64,000 nt of DNA from Halococcus sediminicola (GCF_000755245.1 NZ_BBMP01000007.1:310001-374000), one strand, 5' to 3'; shown: positions 1-9,453, numbered from the stretch's first letter. The notes: generated by a model not told the origin, from the letters alone. Program-made: numbers and translations.

Positions 1-837
1 GACAAGTTCCCCGGGGCCGATACGACGACCGCGATACAGACGCTGATGCCCGACGGGAAGTCACTACAGTCGGCGACGAGCCATTACTTGGGTGACGGGT
101 TCGCCGAGGCGTTCGACGTGACCTACGTCGATGCCGACGAAAACGAACACGTCGCCCACACGGCTTCGTGGGGCCTCTCTTGGCGGGCACTCGGCGGGAT
201 GGTCATGACGCACTCGGACGACCAGGGACTCGTCTTGCCCCCCGAACTCGCACCCGAGCAGGTCGTCGTCGTGCCCATCTGGCAGGAGGACACGCAAGAG
301 GCGGTGCTCGACTACGCCGCCGACCTCGCGGCGGAACTCGACGAGGCCGGTCTCCGCGTGGAGCTCGACGACCGCGACGGGCGCAACCCCGGCTTCAAGT
401 TCAACGAGTGGGAACTCAAAGGGATCCCGCTGCGCATCGAGGTCGGCCCGAACGAAGTTGAGGACGAGGAGGCGACACTCGTCCACCGTCCGGACGGCGA
501 ATCGACCGTCGAGAGTCGTGAGAACATCGCCGATACGGTCGAGGACCATCTCGACACCATCTACGCGAAACTGTACGCCGCCGCCGAGGAGGAGTTAGAG
601 GAGAACGTCCGCGAGGCCGAGAGCCGCAACGAACTGCTTGGCACGATCGGCCAGCACGGCGGCTACGTCAAGACTGCGTGGTGTGGCGACGAGGCTTGCG
701 AGACCGAGATCAAAGACGAGATCGCCGCCGAGATCGTGATGGTCCCGCTCAACGAGGACGAGGAGCCCCTCGACGACACGTGTGCGATCTGTGGCGACGA
801 CGCGACCGAGACGGCGTACTTCGCCAAGTCGTACTGA
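1..837 (+). CDS. proS: Prolyl-tRNA synthetase, C-terminal part (5' end outside window)
   Basis: The frame is open from base 1, so the gene begins upstream; 278 residues are visible. The product charges tRNA-Pro with proline in the cytoplasm. Visible landmarks are class II motif 3 (TASWGLSWRALGGMVMTHSD, then GLVLPP), the anticodon-binding domain that follows (VVVVPIWQED), and an archaeal/eukaryotic-type C-terminal zinc domain with two cysteines near CGDEAC and a CAIC pair, ending in a Tyr, as expected for the archaeal form. It stands alone; glutamate synthase starts 133 bp downstream behind its own promoter. Confidence 0.95.
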   Translation, partial: DKFPGADTTTAIQTLMPDGKSLQSATSHYLGDGFAEAFDVTYVDADENEHVAHTASWGLSWRALGGMVMTHSDDQGLVLPPELAPEQVVVVPIWQEDTQEAVLDYAADLAAELDEAGLRVELDDRDGRNPGFKFNEWELKGIPLRIEVGPNEVEDEEATLVHRPDGESTVESRENIADTVEDHLDTIYAKLYAAAEEELEENVREAESRNELLGTIGQHGGYVKTAWCGDEACETEIKDEIAAEIVMVPLNEDEEPLDDTCAICGDDATETAYFAKSY

Positions 838-904
838 GCAGTTCCACACCGATCTTCCTCTTTTTCGGCACTGGCGACCGCGGCACGTACTGACATCCTT
901 GAGT

Positions 905-949
905 GGTATTAATACGCACTTATCCCTACAGGGTTAGCCTCTTATCCCT
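905..949 (+). promoter_or_regulatory. gltB promoter region with palindrome and direct repeat
   Basis: Bases 906-915 form a perfect palindrome (GTATTAATAC). The 9-mer CTTATCCCT occurs at 919-927 and again at 941-949, exactly 22 bp apart. The second copy is centred about 27 bp upstream of the gltB ATG, where a haloarchaeal TATA box belongs if the transcript is leaderless. Bases 924-933 (CCCTACAGGG) also carry 4-bp inverted arms. A regulator bound here would compete with TBP; that is inference. Confidence 0.5.
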
Positions 950-970
950 GCCAGTGAGATTCGGTTTCAT

Positions 971-3900
971 ATGGATGCCACACGTTCCCACAGAGAGCGG
1001 TCGGCGGCCACGGGACTGGCCGATCCGTCCGAGCAGCGCGCGAACTGCGGCGTCGGGGTCGTCATGGATCTCGACGGGAAGGGCGATCACTCGGTCGTCG
1101 CCGACGGACTCGAACTCCTCTCGAACCTCGAACATCGCGGCACGACCGGCGCGGAGGAGAACACCGGCGACGGCGCGGGTGTCATGCTCCGCACACCCCG
1201 AGAGTTCTTCGCGGACGAACTCTCGGTCGAACTCCCCGAACGCTACGCCGTCGGGTCACTGTTCTTCCCGCAGGACGACGCCGCGCGCGAACGATTACAG
1301 GAACTCGTCGCTGATGCCCTCGCCGAGCACGACCTTTCAGTCGTCCACTGGCGCGCAGTACCGACGGACAACGACGAGTTGGGACAGACGGCGCTCGATT
1401 CCGAGCCTGCCGTCTATCAGGCATTCGTCACGCCCGACGAGGATTTGGCTACCGACGAGTTCGACACGCGACTGTACGTCGGCCGCCGAGCGGTCGAAAA
1501 GCGCGTCGCCAAGCGCGACCCGGCGGGAAGCGAGCGCTTTTATATCTGTTCGCTCGACCGGCAGACACTGGTGTACAAGGGCCTGCTGAAGGGCGATCAG
1601 CTCACCGGCTACTACCCGGACCTCACCGATTCCCGACTCCGCTCGACGTTCGTGATGGTCCACGCGCGCTTTTCGACCAACACGCTCGGCGCGTGGCATC
1701 TCGCTCATCCCTACCGGCACGTGATTCACAACGGCGAAATCAACACCATCCGGGGCAACATCAACTGGATGCGTGCCCGCGAGACGGACATCGATACTGA
1801 AAAGTTCGACGTCGATGCCATCAAGCCGGTCATCGCCGACGCCGAGCAGTCGGACACTGCGAGCGTGGACAACGCGCTCGAGCTTCTCATGCAGTCGGGC
1901 CGCGAGCTACCGCACGCCCTCAGACTCCTGATTCCCGAGGCGTTCCGCGGGAGCGAACACGAGATGAGCGACGAGCGCCGGGCCTTCTACGACTTCCACG
2001 CCTCGCTCTCCGAGCCGTGGGACGGGCCGGCGCTGGTAGCAGCCACCGACGGCAAACGGGTCGGCGCAGTACTGGACCGCAACGGCTTCCGGCCCTGCCG
2101 GTACGACGTGACGACCGACAACCGGCTCGTGATGGCCTCGGAGGCGGGCGCGCTCGATTTGGACCCGGCGAACATCGTCGAGCGCGGCCGGCTCGAACCC
2201 GGCCAGTTGTTCCTCGCCGACCCCGAAGCGGGTGGGGTAATCTCCGACGAGGAGGTGTTCGGAGAACTGACCGACGAGAAATACGCCGAATGGATCGAAC
2301 AGGAGCAAGTCCGACTCGACGACATCGTTGGCGACGCCCCCCGCGAACGCACCAAGCGCGCGAGCGATGGCGACCTTCGCAGCCGACAGGCACTCTACGG
2401 CTACACCCACGACGAACTCGACAACCTGCTCGAACCGATGGCCCGGAAAGGCAAGGACCCGGTCGGGTCGATGGGCGACGACACGGCCCTCTCAGTGCTC
2501 TCGCAGTTCAACCGCCCGCTGTTCAGTTACTTCAAACAACTGTTCGCGCAGGTGACGAACCCGCCACTCGACTACATCCGCGAGGAGTTGGTGACGTCGC
2601 TCGAAACCCGCCTCGGAAACCAGCGGAACCTGCTCGCCGAATCGCCGGCCCACGCCCGCCAGCTCGTCTGCGAATCGCCGATACTCTCGAACGACGAGAC
2701 AGCCGCCATCGGGAGGATGGGCGATACGGACGCGAACGGGATGGAGAGTCAAGTCCTCGATATCACCTACGATGTCGACGGCGACCTCGAATCGGCGGTC
2801 GAGCGCGTGCGCCGCGAGGCGACCACGGCCGCCGACGAGAACGATATCTTCGTGCTCTCGGACCGGGCGGCGAGCGACGATCGAATCCCGATTCCGTCGC
2901 TGCTGGCGACGGGGGCGGTCCACCACCACCTCGTGCGCAACGGCCGTCGCAATCGCGTCGGTCTCGTCGTCGAATCGGCCGACCCTCGTACTGTGCATCA
3001 CGTCGCGGCGCTCATCGGCTACGGCGCGGGCGCGGTCAACCCCTATCTCGCCTACCGGACCATCGCGGACCTCACGCGGGGCGGCGACGGCGCGGACCGC
3101 GAGGCGGCCGTCGGGGCCTACCGCGAGGCGCTCGAAGACGGGCTTCTGAAGACGATGTCGAAGATGGGCATCTCCACGGTCCAGAGCTATCGGGGTGCAC
3201 AAATCTTCGAGGCGGTGGGATTGGATTCGGATTTCGTCGCCAAGTATTTCGAAGGGACGACAGCCCGCACCGGGGGCATCGGCATCGAGGACATCGAGGC
3301 CGACCTTGACGACCGCCACGCGCTCGCCTTCGGGGAGAACCCAGCCATCGAGCGACAGGGCGAGTACGAACACCGCTCCGATGGAATTTTTCACGAGTGG
3401 AACCCCCAAACTGTGGGAACGCTCCAGCAGGCCGTCCGGCAGGGCGACTACGAGCAGTACGAGGAGTTCGCCGCGATGATGAACGAGCAGAACGAGCAGT
3501 TACAGACGCTTCGCGGCCTACTGGAGTTCGACAGTTCTCGGGAGTCGATTCCGCTCGACGAGGTCGAACCGGTCCAGGAGATCGTCGAGCGGTTCTCGAC
3601 GGCGGCGATGAGTCTGGGCAGTCTCTCGCCGGAGGCCCACGAGAACAACTCGATTGCGATGAACAGGCTCGGCGCGAAGTCGAACACCGGCGAGGGCGGC
3701 GAGCCGCCGGAGCGCTTCGACACTGAAAAGGAGTGTAACGTCAAGCAGGTGGCGTCGGGTCGCTTCGGCGTCACCTCGGAGTATCTCACGTCTGCCGACG
3801 AGATCCAGATCAAGATGGCTCAAGGGAGCAAACCGGGCGAGGGCGGCCATCTGCCCGGCAAGAAAGTCAACGAGATGATCGCCCACGTGCGCTACGCTAC

Positions 3901-5524
3901 CCCAGGAGTCGGTCTCATCTCGCCGCCGCCGCTGCACGACATCTACTCCATTGAGGACCTCAAGCAACTCATCCACGACCTCAAGGCGGCGAATCCCGAG
4001 GCGGACATCAACGTCAAACTCGTCTCTGAGGCGGGCATCGGGACGATTGCGGCGGGCGTAGCGAAGGCAAACGCCGACGTGGTGCATATCTCGGGCCACT
4101 CGGGAGGTACGGGCGCGAGTCCCCGGACGTCCATCAAAAACGCCGGGTTGCCGTGGGAACTCGGGCTGGCCGAGACCAATCAACTGCTTCGTGAGACTCG
4201 ATTGCGCTCGCGCATCCGGGTGACTTGCGATGGCGGGCTGAAGACCGGCCGCGACGTCGCGGTTGCGGCGCTCTTGGGGGCCGAAGAATACGTCTTCGGA
4301 ACCGCCCCCCTGGTCACCTCCGGCTGTGTGATGGCCCGCCAGTGCCACGAAAACACATGTCCGGTGGGCGTCGCGACCCAGCGCGAGGAACTCCGGGAGC
4401 GCTTCCCCGGCGAGCCGGAACACGTGGTAAACTACATGACGTTCATCGCACAGGAACTGCGCGAACTCATGGCCGAGTTGGGCTTTTCGACCGTCGAAGA
4501 GATGGTCGGCCGGCCCGAGTTCCTCACACAGCGCGAGGACGTCGCCCACGAGAAAGCGAGGAAACTCGACCTCTCCGCGATGCTTGCCGAACCGCGCAGC
4601 GACGGCGTACCGGGCACCGAACGAACGAAGGTCAGAGAACAGACCCACGAGATCGACGACCAGTTGGACCACGCGCTGCTCGCCGACGCGCAAGCGGCCA
4701 TCGAGGACGAAAGTCCAGTGTCGCTCAGCAGGGAGGTCTCGAACGCCGACCGGGCGGTCGGCGCGTTGCTTTCCCACCACGTCTCCCGCGAGCACGGCGG
4801 CGCGGGACTCGACGAGGACACTATTACCATCGACTTCGACGGCACGGCGGGCCAGAGCTTCGGGGCTTTCCTCGCCGCTGGCGTGACGATGACGCTGACC
4901 GGGAGCGCCAACGACTACGTGGGCAAGGGCCTCTCGGGCGGGAAACTCGTCGTGAACACCCCACCCGAAGCACCCTACGAACCCGAGGAGAACAGTTTGA
5001 TTGGGAACGTCGCCCTCTACGGCGCGACCGAGGGCGAGGTCTATATCAACGGCAAGGCCGGCGAGCGCTTCGCGGTGCGAAATTCGGGTGTCAAGGGCGT
5101 CGTCGAGTCCGTCGGCGACCACGGCTGTGAGTACATGACTGGCGGAGCCATCGCGGTGCTCGGCGACACGGGGAAGAACTTCGCGGCCGGCATGAGCGGC
5201 GGTGTCGCGTACGTGCTTGACAGGGAGGGTACATTCGAGTCGCGGGTCAACCACGACATGGTGGAGACGACGACGGAGTTCGACGAGCGCGACGAGCGGA
5301 TGCTCCGGCGGCTGGTCGAAAACCACGTCGCTTACACCGATTCCGATCGCGGGCAGTACGTCTTCGACAACTGGGACGAGGAGTTGGAGAGCTTCGTGAA
5401 GGTGATGCCCGAAGCCTACGCGGACGTCATCGACGAGCGTGAGGGCGCGGACGTGCGGACCCGGCCGCCCGCCGCGGCGCTGGGGACAGACGAACCGCCG
5501 GCCGCCGAGGGCGGCGCGGACTGA
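971..5524 (+). CDS. gltB: Glutamate synthase, large (GltB-type) subunit
   Basis: Makes two glutamates from glutamine and 2-oxoglutarate; with glutamine synthetase it assimilates ammonium. The 1517 residues carry the full large-subunit order: class II glutamine amidotransferase with likely nucleophile Cys26 (ANCGVG), central domain, FMN-binding synthase domain, a 3Fe-4S motif C-x5-C-x4-C (GCVMARQCHENTCPVG), and the C-terminal Gly-rich beta-helix domain. A 25-residue N-terminal extension would have to be removed to expose Cys26, as is usual in the family. No small NADPH-oxidising subunit (gltD) lies nearby, so ferredoxin may be the donor (inference). The start at 971 fits the TATA-like box at 941. 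Confidence 0.95.
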   Translation: MDATRSHRERSAATGLADPSEQRANCGVGVVMDLDGKGDHSVVADGLELLSNLEHRGTTGAEENTGDGAGVMLRTPREFFADELSVELPERYAVGSLFFPQDDAARERLQELVADALAEHDLSVVHWRAVPTDNDELGQTALDSEPAVYQAFVTPDEDLATDEFDTRLYVGRRAVEKRVAKRDPAGSERFYICSLDRQTLVYKGLLKGDQLTGYYPDLTDSRLRSTFVMVHARFSTNTLGAWHLAHPYRHVIHNGEINTIRGNINWMRARETDIDTEKFDVDAIKPVIADAEQSDTASVDNALELLMQSGRELPHALRLLIPEAFRGSEHEMSDERRAFYDFHASLSEPWDGPALVAATDGKRVGAVLDRNGFRPCRYDVTTDNRLVMASEAGALDLDPANIVERGRLEPGQLFLADPEAGGVISDEEVFGELTDEKYAEWIEQEQVRLDDIVGDAPRERTKRASDGDLRSRQALYGYTHDELDNLLEPMARKGKDPVGSMGDDTALSVLSQFNRPLFSYFKQLFAQVTNPPLDYIREELVTSLETRLGNQRNLLAESPAHARQLVCESPILSNDETAAIGRMGDTDANGMESQVLDITYDVDGDLESAVERVRREATTAADENDIFVLSDRAASDDRIPIPSLLATGAVHHHLVRNGRRNRVGLVVESADPRTVHHVAALIGYGAGAVNPYLAYRTIADLTRGGDGADREAAVGAYREALEDGLLKTMSKMGISTVQSYRGAQIFEAVGLDSDFVAKYFEGTTARTGGIGIEDIEADLDDRHALAFGENPAIERQGEYEHRSDGIFHEWNPQTVGTLQQAVRQGDYEQYEEFAAMMNEQNEQLQTLRGLLEFDSSRESIPLDEVEPVQEIVERFSTAAMSLGSLSPEAHENNSIAMNRLGAKSNTGEGGEPPERFDTEKECNVKQVASGRFGVTSEYLTSADEIQIKMAQGSKPGEGGHLPGKKVNEMIAHVRYATPGVGLISPPPLHDIYSIEDLKQLIHDLKAANPEADINVKLVSEAGIGTIAAGVAKANADVVHISGHSGGTGASPRTSIKNAGLPWELGLAETNQLLRETRLRSRIRVTCDGGLKTGRDVAVAALLGAEEYVFGTAPLVTSGCVMARQCHENTCPVGVATQREELRERFPGEPEHVVNYMTFIAQELRELMAELGFSTVEEMVGRPEFLTQREDVAHEKARKLDLSAMLAEPRSDGVPGTERTKVREQTHEIDDQLDHALLADAQAAIEDESPVSLSREVSNADRAVGALLSHHVSREHGGAGLDEDTITIDFDGTAGQSFGAFLAAGVTMTLTGSANDYVGKGLSGGKLVVNTPPEAPYEPEENSLIGNVALYGATEGEVYINGKAGERFAVRNSGVKGVVESVGDHGCEYMTGGAIAVLGDTGKNFAAGMSGGVAYVLDREGTFESRVNHDMVETTTEFDERDERMLRRLVENHVAYTDSDRGQYVFDNWDEELESFVKVMPEAYADVIDEREGADVRTRPPAAALGTDEPPAAEGGAD

Positions 5525-5621
5525 TACTGTTGGAGGGAAGTATTTCACAGCCGCTATCACAAAAATCGGCCGGGATCGAATCAGTCTGTGCAATGGCTCG
5601 TGGATTTCCCTCCGACAGTAT
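5524..5621. repeat. Long imperfect inverted repeat between convergent gltB and menE
   Basis: The 16-base arms 5524-5539 (ATACTGTTGGAGGGAA) and 5606-5621 (TTCCCTCCGACAGTAT) are complementary except for one position that would be a G-U wobble in RNA. Inner parts pair partially too (around TTCACAGCC and GGCTCGTGG), so the whole segment could fold into one long hairpin. It fills the gap between two convergent genes and uses the last base of the gltB stop codon. It may be a two-way transcription terminator or a MITE-like remnant; no target-site duplication is evident. Confidence 0.7.
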
Positions 5622-5635
5622 GACCACCCGACGGT

Positions 5636-7111
5636 TCACTCGCCGATTTCGAGCAGGCGCTCGCGGACCGCCTCGCGCTCGACGGTGCCCGAGGCGGTGC
5701 GGGGGAGTTCGTCGGCGAAGCCGATCGTTCGTGGAACCTTGAACCCGGCGAGGCGCTCGCGGCAGTGGATTCGGACCGTCTCGGTGTCTGAGACATCACC
5801 GACGACGAGCGCACCGACGCGCTCGCCCCACTCGGGGTCGGGAAGGCCGACCACGCTGGCCCCGTGGATGGCCGGATGCGAGCGAAGCGCGTCGGCGACT
5901 TCGGTTGGGGCGACCAGTTCGCCGCCAGTAGAAATCAGTTCGTCGCGCCGGCCCGTCACCCAGAGCCGTCCGCCCGCATCGCGGTGGCCGACGTCGCCGG
6001 TGTGAAAGCCGCGCTCGGAGAACGCCCGCGCGGTCGCGTCGGGGTCGCCGTAGTACCTCGAAAACACTGTCGGCCCCGAAACGACGATTTCGCCCGCCTC
6101 GCCGGTTGCAACGCTCTCTCCGTCGCCATCGAGGATCTGGAGATCGGTATCGAACAGCGGGCGGCCGACGGTGCCGGCGTGGGCGAACGCCTCTTCGGGG
6201 GTGGCGGTGGCGACCTGCGATGCCGTTTCGGTCATGCCGTAGGTGGGATGGACGGGCACGCCCCGCTCCTCACAGCGCTCGATGAGGCCCTCCGAGGCGG
6301 GCGCACCACCGAGGAGGACGAACCGGAGCGAGTCGGGGAGGGGGCCGGCGTCGAGCAACCGACGGAGCATCGTCGGCACGAGCGAGACGCCGGTGCAGTC
6401 GTAGCTGTCGAGCGCGTCGAGGGTTGCCCCGGCATCAAAACCGGCTTCGGGAACGACGACTGCCGTCCCGTAGAGCGCCGAGCGGACGATCGGAGCGAAC
6501 CCGCCCATGTGATAGGGTGCGAGCGGGTCGAGCCAGCGGTCGTCGGGTGCGACACCGAGACGGAACGCCGAGGCGACGGCGCTCGCGCGCAGGTTTTCGG
6601 TCATGAGCACGACGAGCTTCGGCTCGCCGGTCGTGCCCGACGTGGCGAGCATCAGCGCCGGTTCGTCGGCGTCACGCTCTGCTGGCGTGAACGCCGCTGG
6701 CGAGATTTTATCGAGGTCTCTGACGTCTACCCGTTCGGCAGCATCGACGGAGACGATGGGTATCTCCGCAGAGAGTTCGACGGCGGTTGCGGCGGTGTCG
6801 CTCCCGCAGACCAGCGCCGCGAGGTCCGCGCGCTCGATTTGCTCGGCGAGTGTTTCGGGCGTGAGTCGCGTGTTCAGCGGAACGAGCACGCAGCCGAGGC
6901 GTGCCGCCGCGTGGACGAGGACGACCGTCGCGGGCCGGGTTTCGAGCAGGCAGCCGAGATGCTCGCCCGCAACCCCCAGCGCCGCGAGCCGGCCAGCGGT
7001 CCGTTTGACACGCTCGTCGAGTTCCCGATAGCTCCACTCCCGTCCGTCGGTTGCGATGAGCGCGGTCGCATCGGGCGAGGCACGGACCCGCCGGGCGAGC
7101 ACGTCGATCAT
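5636..7111 (-). CDS. menE: O-succinylbenzoate--CoA ligase
   Basis: Activates o-succinylbenzoate to its CoA ester in menaquinone synthesis. The 491-residue protein is an ANL-superfamily adenylate-forming enzyme: the phosphate-binding loop reads LATSGTTGEPK, motif A5 reads YGMTETASQ, and the C-terminal lid has the conserved Asp-Arg stretch (GRRDELISTGGE). Its ATG overlaps the menC stop by 4 nt, which places it third in the menA-menC-menE operon and supports MenE over other acyl-CoA ligases. Confidence 0.9.
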   Translation of the reverse strand: MIDVLARRVRASPDATALIATDGREWSYRELDERVKRTAGRLAALGVAGEHLGCLLETRPATVVLVHAAARLGCVLVPLNTRLTPETLAEQIERADLAALVCGSDTAATAVELSAEIPIVSVDAAERVDVRDLDKISPAAFTPAERDADEPALMLATSGTTGEPKLVVLMTENLRASAVASAFRLGVAPDDRWLDPLAPYHMGGFAPIVRSALYGTAVVVPEAGFDAGATLDALDSYDCTGVSLVPTMLRRLLDAGPLPDSLRFVLLGGAPASEGLIERCEERGVPVHPTYGMTETASQVATATPEEAFAHAGTVGRPLFDTDLQILDGDGESVATGEAGEIVVSGPTVFSRYYGDPDATARAFSERGFHTGDVGHRDAGGRLWVTGRRDELISTGGELVAPTEVADALRSHPAIHGASVVGLPDPEWGERVGALVVGDVSDTETVRIHCRERLAGFKVPRTIGFADELPRTASGTVEREAVRERLLEIGE

Positions 7112-8118
7112 CCGTCCACCAGCGGCGCGTTGCCCGCTCGCTGTGGTACGCGCACGTGACCGTCCTCGATTGGGGCCGGGTCCGCGACGAGGTCTTCGGC
7201 GAGCCGGTCGGCGGTTGCGAGACCGGCCGGCAGCGGGTCGGGGAGGCTCGCGGTGACGTGAACCGCCCCCGTTCGAGCAAGTGCGCCGTCGATGGTCGTC
7301 GTGAGTACCGCCCCACAGCCGGCTTCGCGGGCGGCGAGCGCGGCTGCTCGCGCGCGGTCCGGCCCGCCGAGCGCCATCGGTTTCAAGACGAGCACGTCCG
7401 CGGCGTCGGTGTCGAGAACACGCTCGACGGAATGAGCCGCCAGCGACTCATCGAGCGCGATCGGCACCTCTCCTCGGAGATCGGCGTGGCCGGCGAGATC
7501 GTCTTTCGGGAGTGGTTGTTCGAGGTACGCGAGGTTCGCGGCGGCGAATCCGTCGAGCGCCGCCCGCGCTTCGTCATGGCTCCACGCCCCGTTCACGTCG
7601 GCGCGGAGTTCGACCTCGGGACCGACCGCCCCCCGCACGGCGGTGATGCGCTCGATGTCCTCCGCGACCGCCCGCGCCCCGACTTTGACTTTGAGGGTTG
7701 CGAACCCCGATTCGATCGCTTCGGCGGCTTCGTCGACGATTTTCTCGACTGAGTCGTCGCCGATGGTGGCGTTCACCGGCACGTGCTCTCGCTGCTCGCC
7801 GTCGAGATTGCGGTAGAGCGGGACGCCCGCCGCCCGCGAGCGCGCATCGCAGAGTGCGAGCGCGAGACCGTGGCGGGCGGCCGGCGTCTCGTGGAGCGAA
7901 TCGAGCGCTGCCTCCCAGTCATCGGCGTTCCGAGCGCGTTCGAGCGCTGTCCGACAGTCGTCGAGCGATTCCGTCCAGCCCGGCAGCGGCGTCGCCTCGC
8001 CTACGCCCCGCGCCCCCTCGCACTCGACGAAAACGAGAAATCCATCTCTCGTGTCGATAGTGCCACGAGCCGTCGAGAGCGGGCGTGAGAGGGCGAGCGA
8101 GAACGGTTCGATTCTCAT
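7108..8118 (-). CDS. menC: o-Succinylbenzoate synthase
   Basis: Dehydrates SHCHC to o-succinylbenzoate in menaquinone synthesis. It is an enolase-superfamily protein of 336 residues starting MRIEPFSLALSRPL. Expected residues are present: KVKVG (catalytic Lys pair), then Asp in RADVNGAW, Glu in YLEQP, Asp in ALDES as metal ligands, and Lys in LKPMALGG. The frame is open much further upstream, but ATG 8118 overlaps the menA stop by 4 nt and gives the family-normal N-terminus, so I chose it. Confidence 0.9.
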   Translation of the reverse strand: MRIEPFSLALSRPLSTARGTIDTRDGFLVFVECEGARGVGEATPLPGWTESLDDCRTALERARNADDWEAALDSLHETPAARHGLALALCDARSRAAGVPLYRNLDGEQREHVPVNATIGDDSVEKIVDEAAEAIESGFATLKVKVGARAVAEDIERITAVRGAVGPEVELRADVNGAWSHDEARAALDGFAAANLAYLEQPLPKDDLAGHADLRGEVPIALDESLAAHSVERVLDTDAADVLVLKPMALGGPDRARAAALAAREAGCGAVLTTTIDGALARTGAVHVTASLPDPLPAGLATADRLAEDLVADPAPIEDGHVRVPQRAGNAPLVDG

Positions 8119-9056
8119 AGCACTCCCGGAACCGCGAGACCGAGCGCGAACAAGAGGGAGTGGGCCGCGAGCAACTTCCCCACCCGTTCGAGTGCGGGAT
8201 TGAGCGCGTCGCCGTCGGTTCTGGTCAGCACGGTCGCGGCGATGGAGGCGGCGTACGGCATCGTGAGCAGCGGTGCGAGCACGAGCGGTCCGTAACCGGT
8301 GAGCCAGAAAATCACCGGAATCACGTAGGCCATCCCAGTCATGCAGAGGAATTCGACGCGACTCCAGCGGTAGCCGATGATGACCACGAGCGAGCGCTTG
8401 CCCGCCGCCATGTCGGTCTCGCGGTCGCGCAGGTTGTTGACGACGAGGATGTTGGTCGAGAGGCCCGCGGCGGGCAGACTCGCCACGACGGCCGCGAGCG
8501 GCAGCGTTCCCGGCGGGAGCCAGAGCGGGAAGGATCGAGTGAGGGCCGCTGCCTGCACGTAGTAGGTGCCGGTGACGGCGACCAACCCGAAGAAGACGAA
8601 CACGAAGAGGTCGCCCAAGCCGTACGAGCCGAACGGGTAGGGTCCCCCAGCATAGAGCACCCCGGCGGCGACGCTCGACAGTCCGACGACGACGATCGGT
8701 AGTCCGCCGACGAACACCAAGTAAGTGCCGAGGGCGATGGCGAGCGCGAACGTCCCGACCATCGCGCGCCGGACTTCTGAAGGTCCGATGAGACCCGACT
8801 GGGTAACTCTTGTAAAACCCTCGCGCTCGTCGGAGTCGACCCCCGACTGGGCGTCGTAGTAGTCGTTGGCGAAGTTCGTGCCCACCTGGATGAGCAGCGC
8901 GCCGACGAGCGCCGCAACTGCCGGAATCGGGGCGAACACGTCCCTGTAGACGGCGAGACCGGTGCCCACGAGAACGGGCGCGGCGGCCGCCGGCAGCGTC
9001 TGCGGGCGCGCGGCCATCAACCACGCTCGCCCCCGCGAAACTCCCTGTGTAGCCAT
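8115..9056 (-). CDS. menA: 1,4-Dihydroxy-2-naphthoate polyprenyltransferase
   Basis: Integral membrane UbiA-family prenyltransferase of 313 residues that joins the polyprenyl tail to the naphthoquinone head group. The two Asp-rich motifs are clear: NFANDYYDAQSGVD in the first half and NNLRDRETDMAAGKR in the second, between several hydrophobic spans. First gene of the menA-menC-menE operon. A TATA-like GTTAAC at 9083-9088 lies 27 bp before the ATG, so the transcript is probably leaderless. Confidence 0.93.
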   Translation of the reverse strand: MATQGVSRGRAWLMAARPQTLPAAAAPVLVGTGLAVYRDVFAPIPAVAALVGALLIQVGTNFANDYYDAQSGVDSDEREGFTRVTQSGLIGPSEVRRAMVGTFALAIALGTYLVFVGGLPIVVVGLSSVAAGVLYAGGPYPFGSYGLGDLFVFVFFGLVAVTGTYYVQAAALTRSFPLWLPPGTLPLAAVVASLPAAGLSTNILVVNNLRDRETDMAAGKRSLVVIIGYRWSRVEFLCMTGMAYVIPVIFWLTGYGPLVLAPLLTMPYAASIAATVLTRTDGDALNPALERVGKLLAAHSLLFALGLAVPGVL

Positions 9057-9453
9057 TTCCGTGAAATTGGGTATCCGGCAGCGTTAACGTTGGGATACGG
9101 ACTGGCGCGCCGTGAATCGAGCCATCGACGTTCTCCGTCGTGAAGCCCCGTCCTGCACGGGGGCGTGTTTCACACCGTGGCACATGTTTCGAGGTTCGAA
9201 ACACCGGGCAGGGAGTAAGTATAGAACCCTCCACTGTCTGTGTCGAAACGGAACCGCATGGTTCCGGTCGCACGGGAACCCGGTCCGCTGCCCTGGCATC
9301 ACCGCGTACCCTTCCCGTGCCTGTTCTCGGGACGTGACTTCGGAAGCTTTGATTGGCCTCGCAGTGTACCGTGTATAGATACACCGCTTTCCCGAGTGAC
9401 GATCGTACTGGCCGTCGGTCGCCGTCGACTTCGGGCGAACGGACATTCGAGTC
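9057..9453. other. 397-bp divergent intergenic region with a 7-3-7 palindrome
   Basis: No convincing gene: a short open frame on the plus strand (9112-9378) is rich in Cys, Arg and Trp and lacks the acidic composition of the neighbouring proteins. Near menA lies its TATA box. At 9186-9202 is a perfect inverted repeat GTTTCGA-GGT-TCGAAAC, followed by a TATA-like stretch (AAGTATAGAA, about 9217-9226). A second TATA-like stretch (TGTATAGATACA) lies at about 9370-9381 and could drive the downstream glycosyltransferase with a leader of some 50 nt. The region could hold an operator or a small RNA. Confidence 0.45.
9083..9088 (-). promoter_or_regulatory. TATA-like box of the menACE operon
   Basis: GTTAAC centred about 28 bp upstream of the menA ATG, the usual haloarchaeal spacing for a leaderless transcript. 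Confidence 0.5.

Noticed and set aside
3518-5593. 691-residue open frame antisense to gltB
   Set aside because: Complement of a conserved, motif-complete enzyme; no independent support.
5524-5621. Insertion sequence
   Set aside because: The inverted repeat encloses about 66 bp with no transposase and no clear target duplication; at most it is a non-autonomous remnant.
9112-9378. 88-residue plus-strand frame in the menA upstream region
   Set aside because: Its Cys/Arg/Trp-rich composition is unlike the acidic proteins of this organism, and it runs through the palindrome and TATA-like elements.
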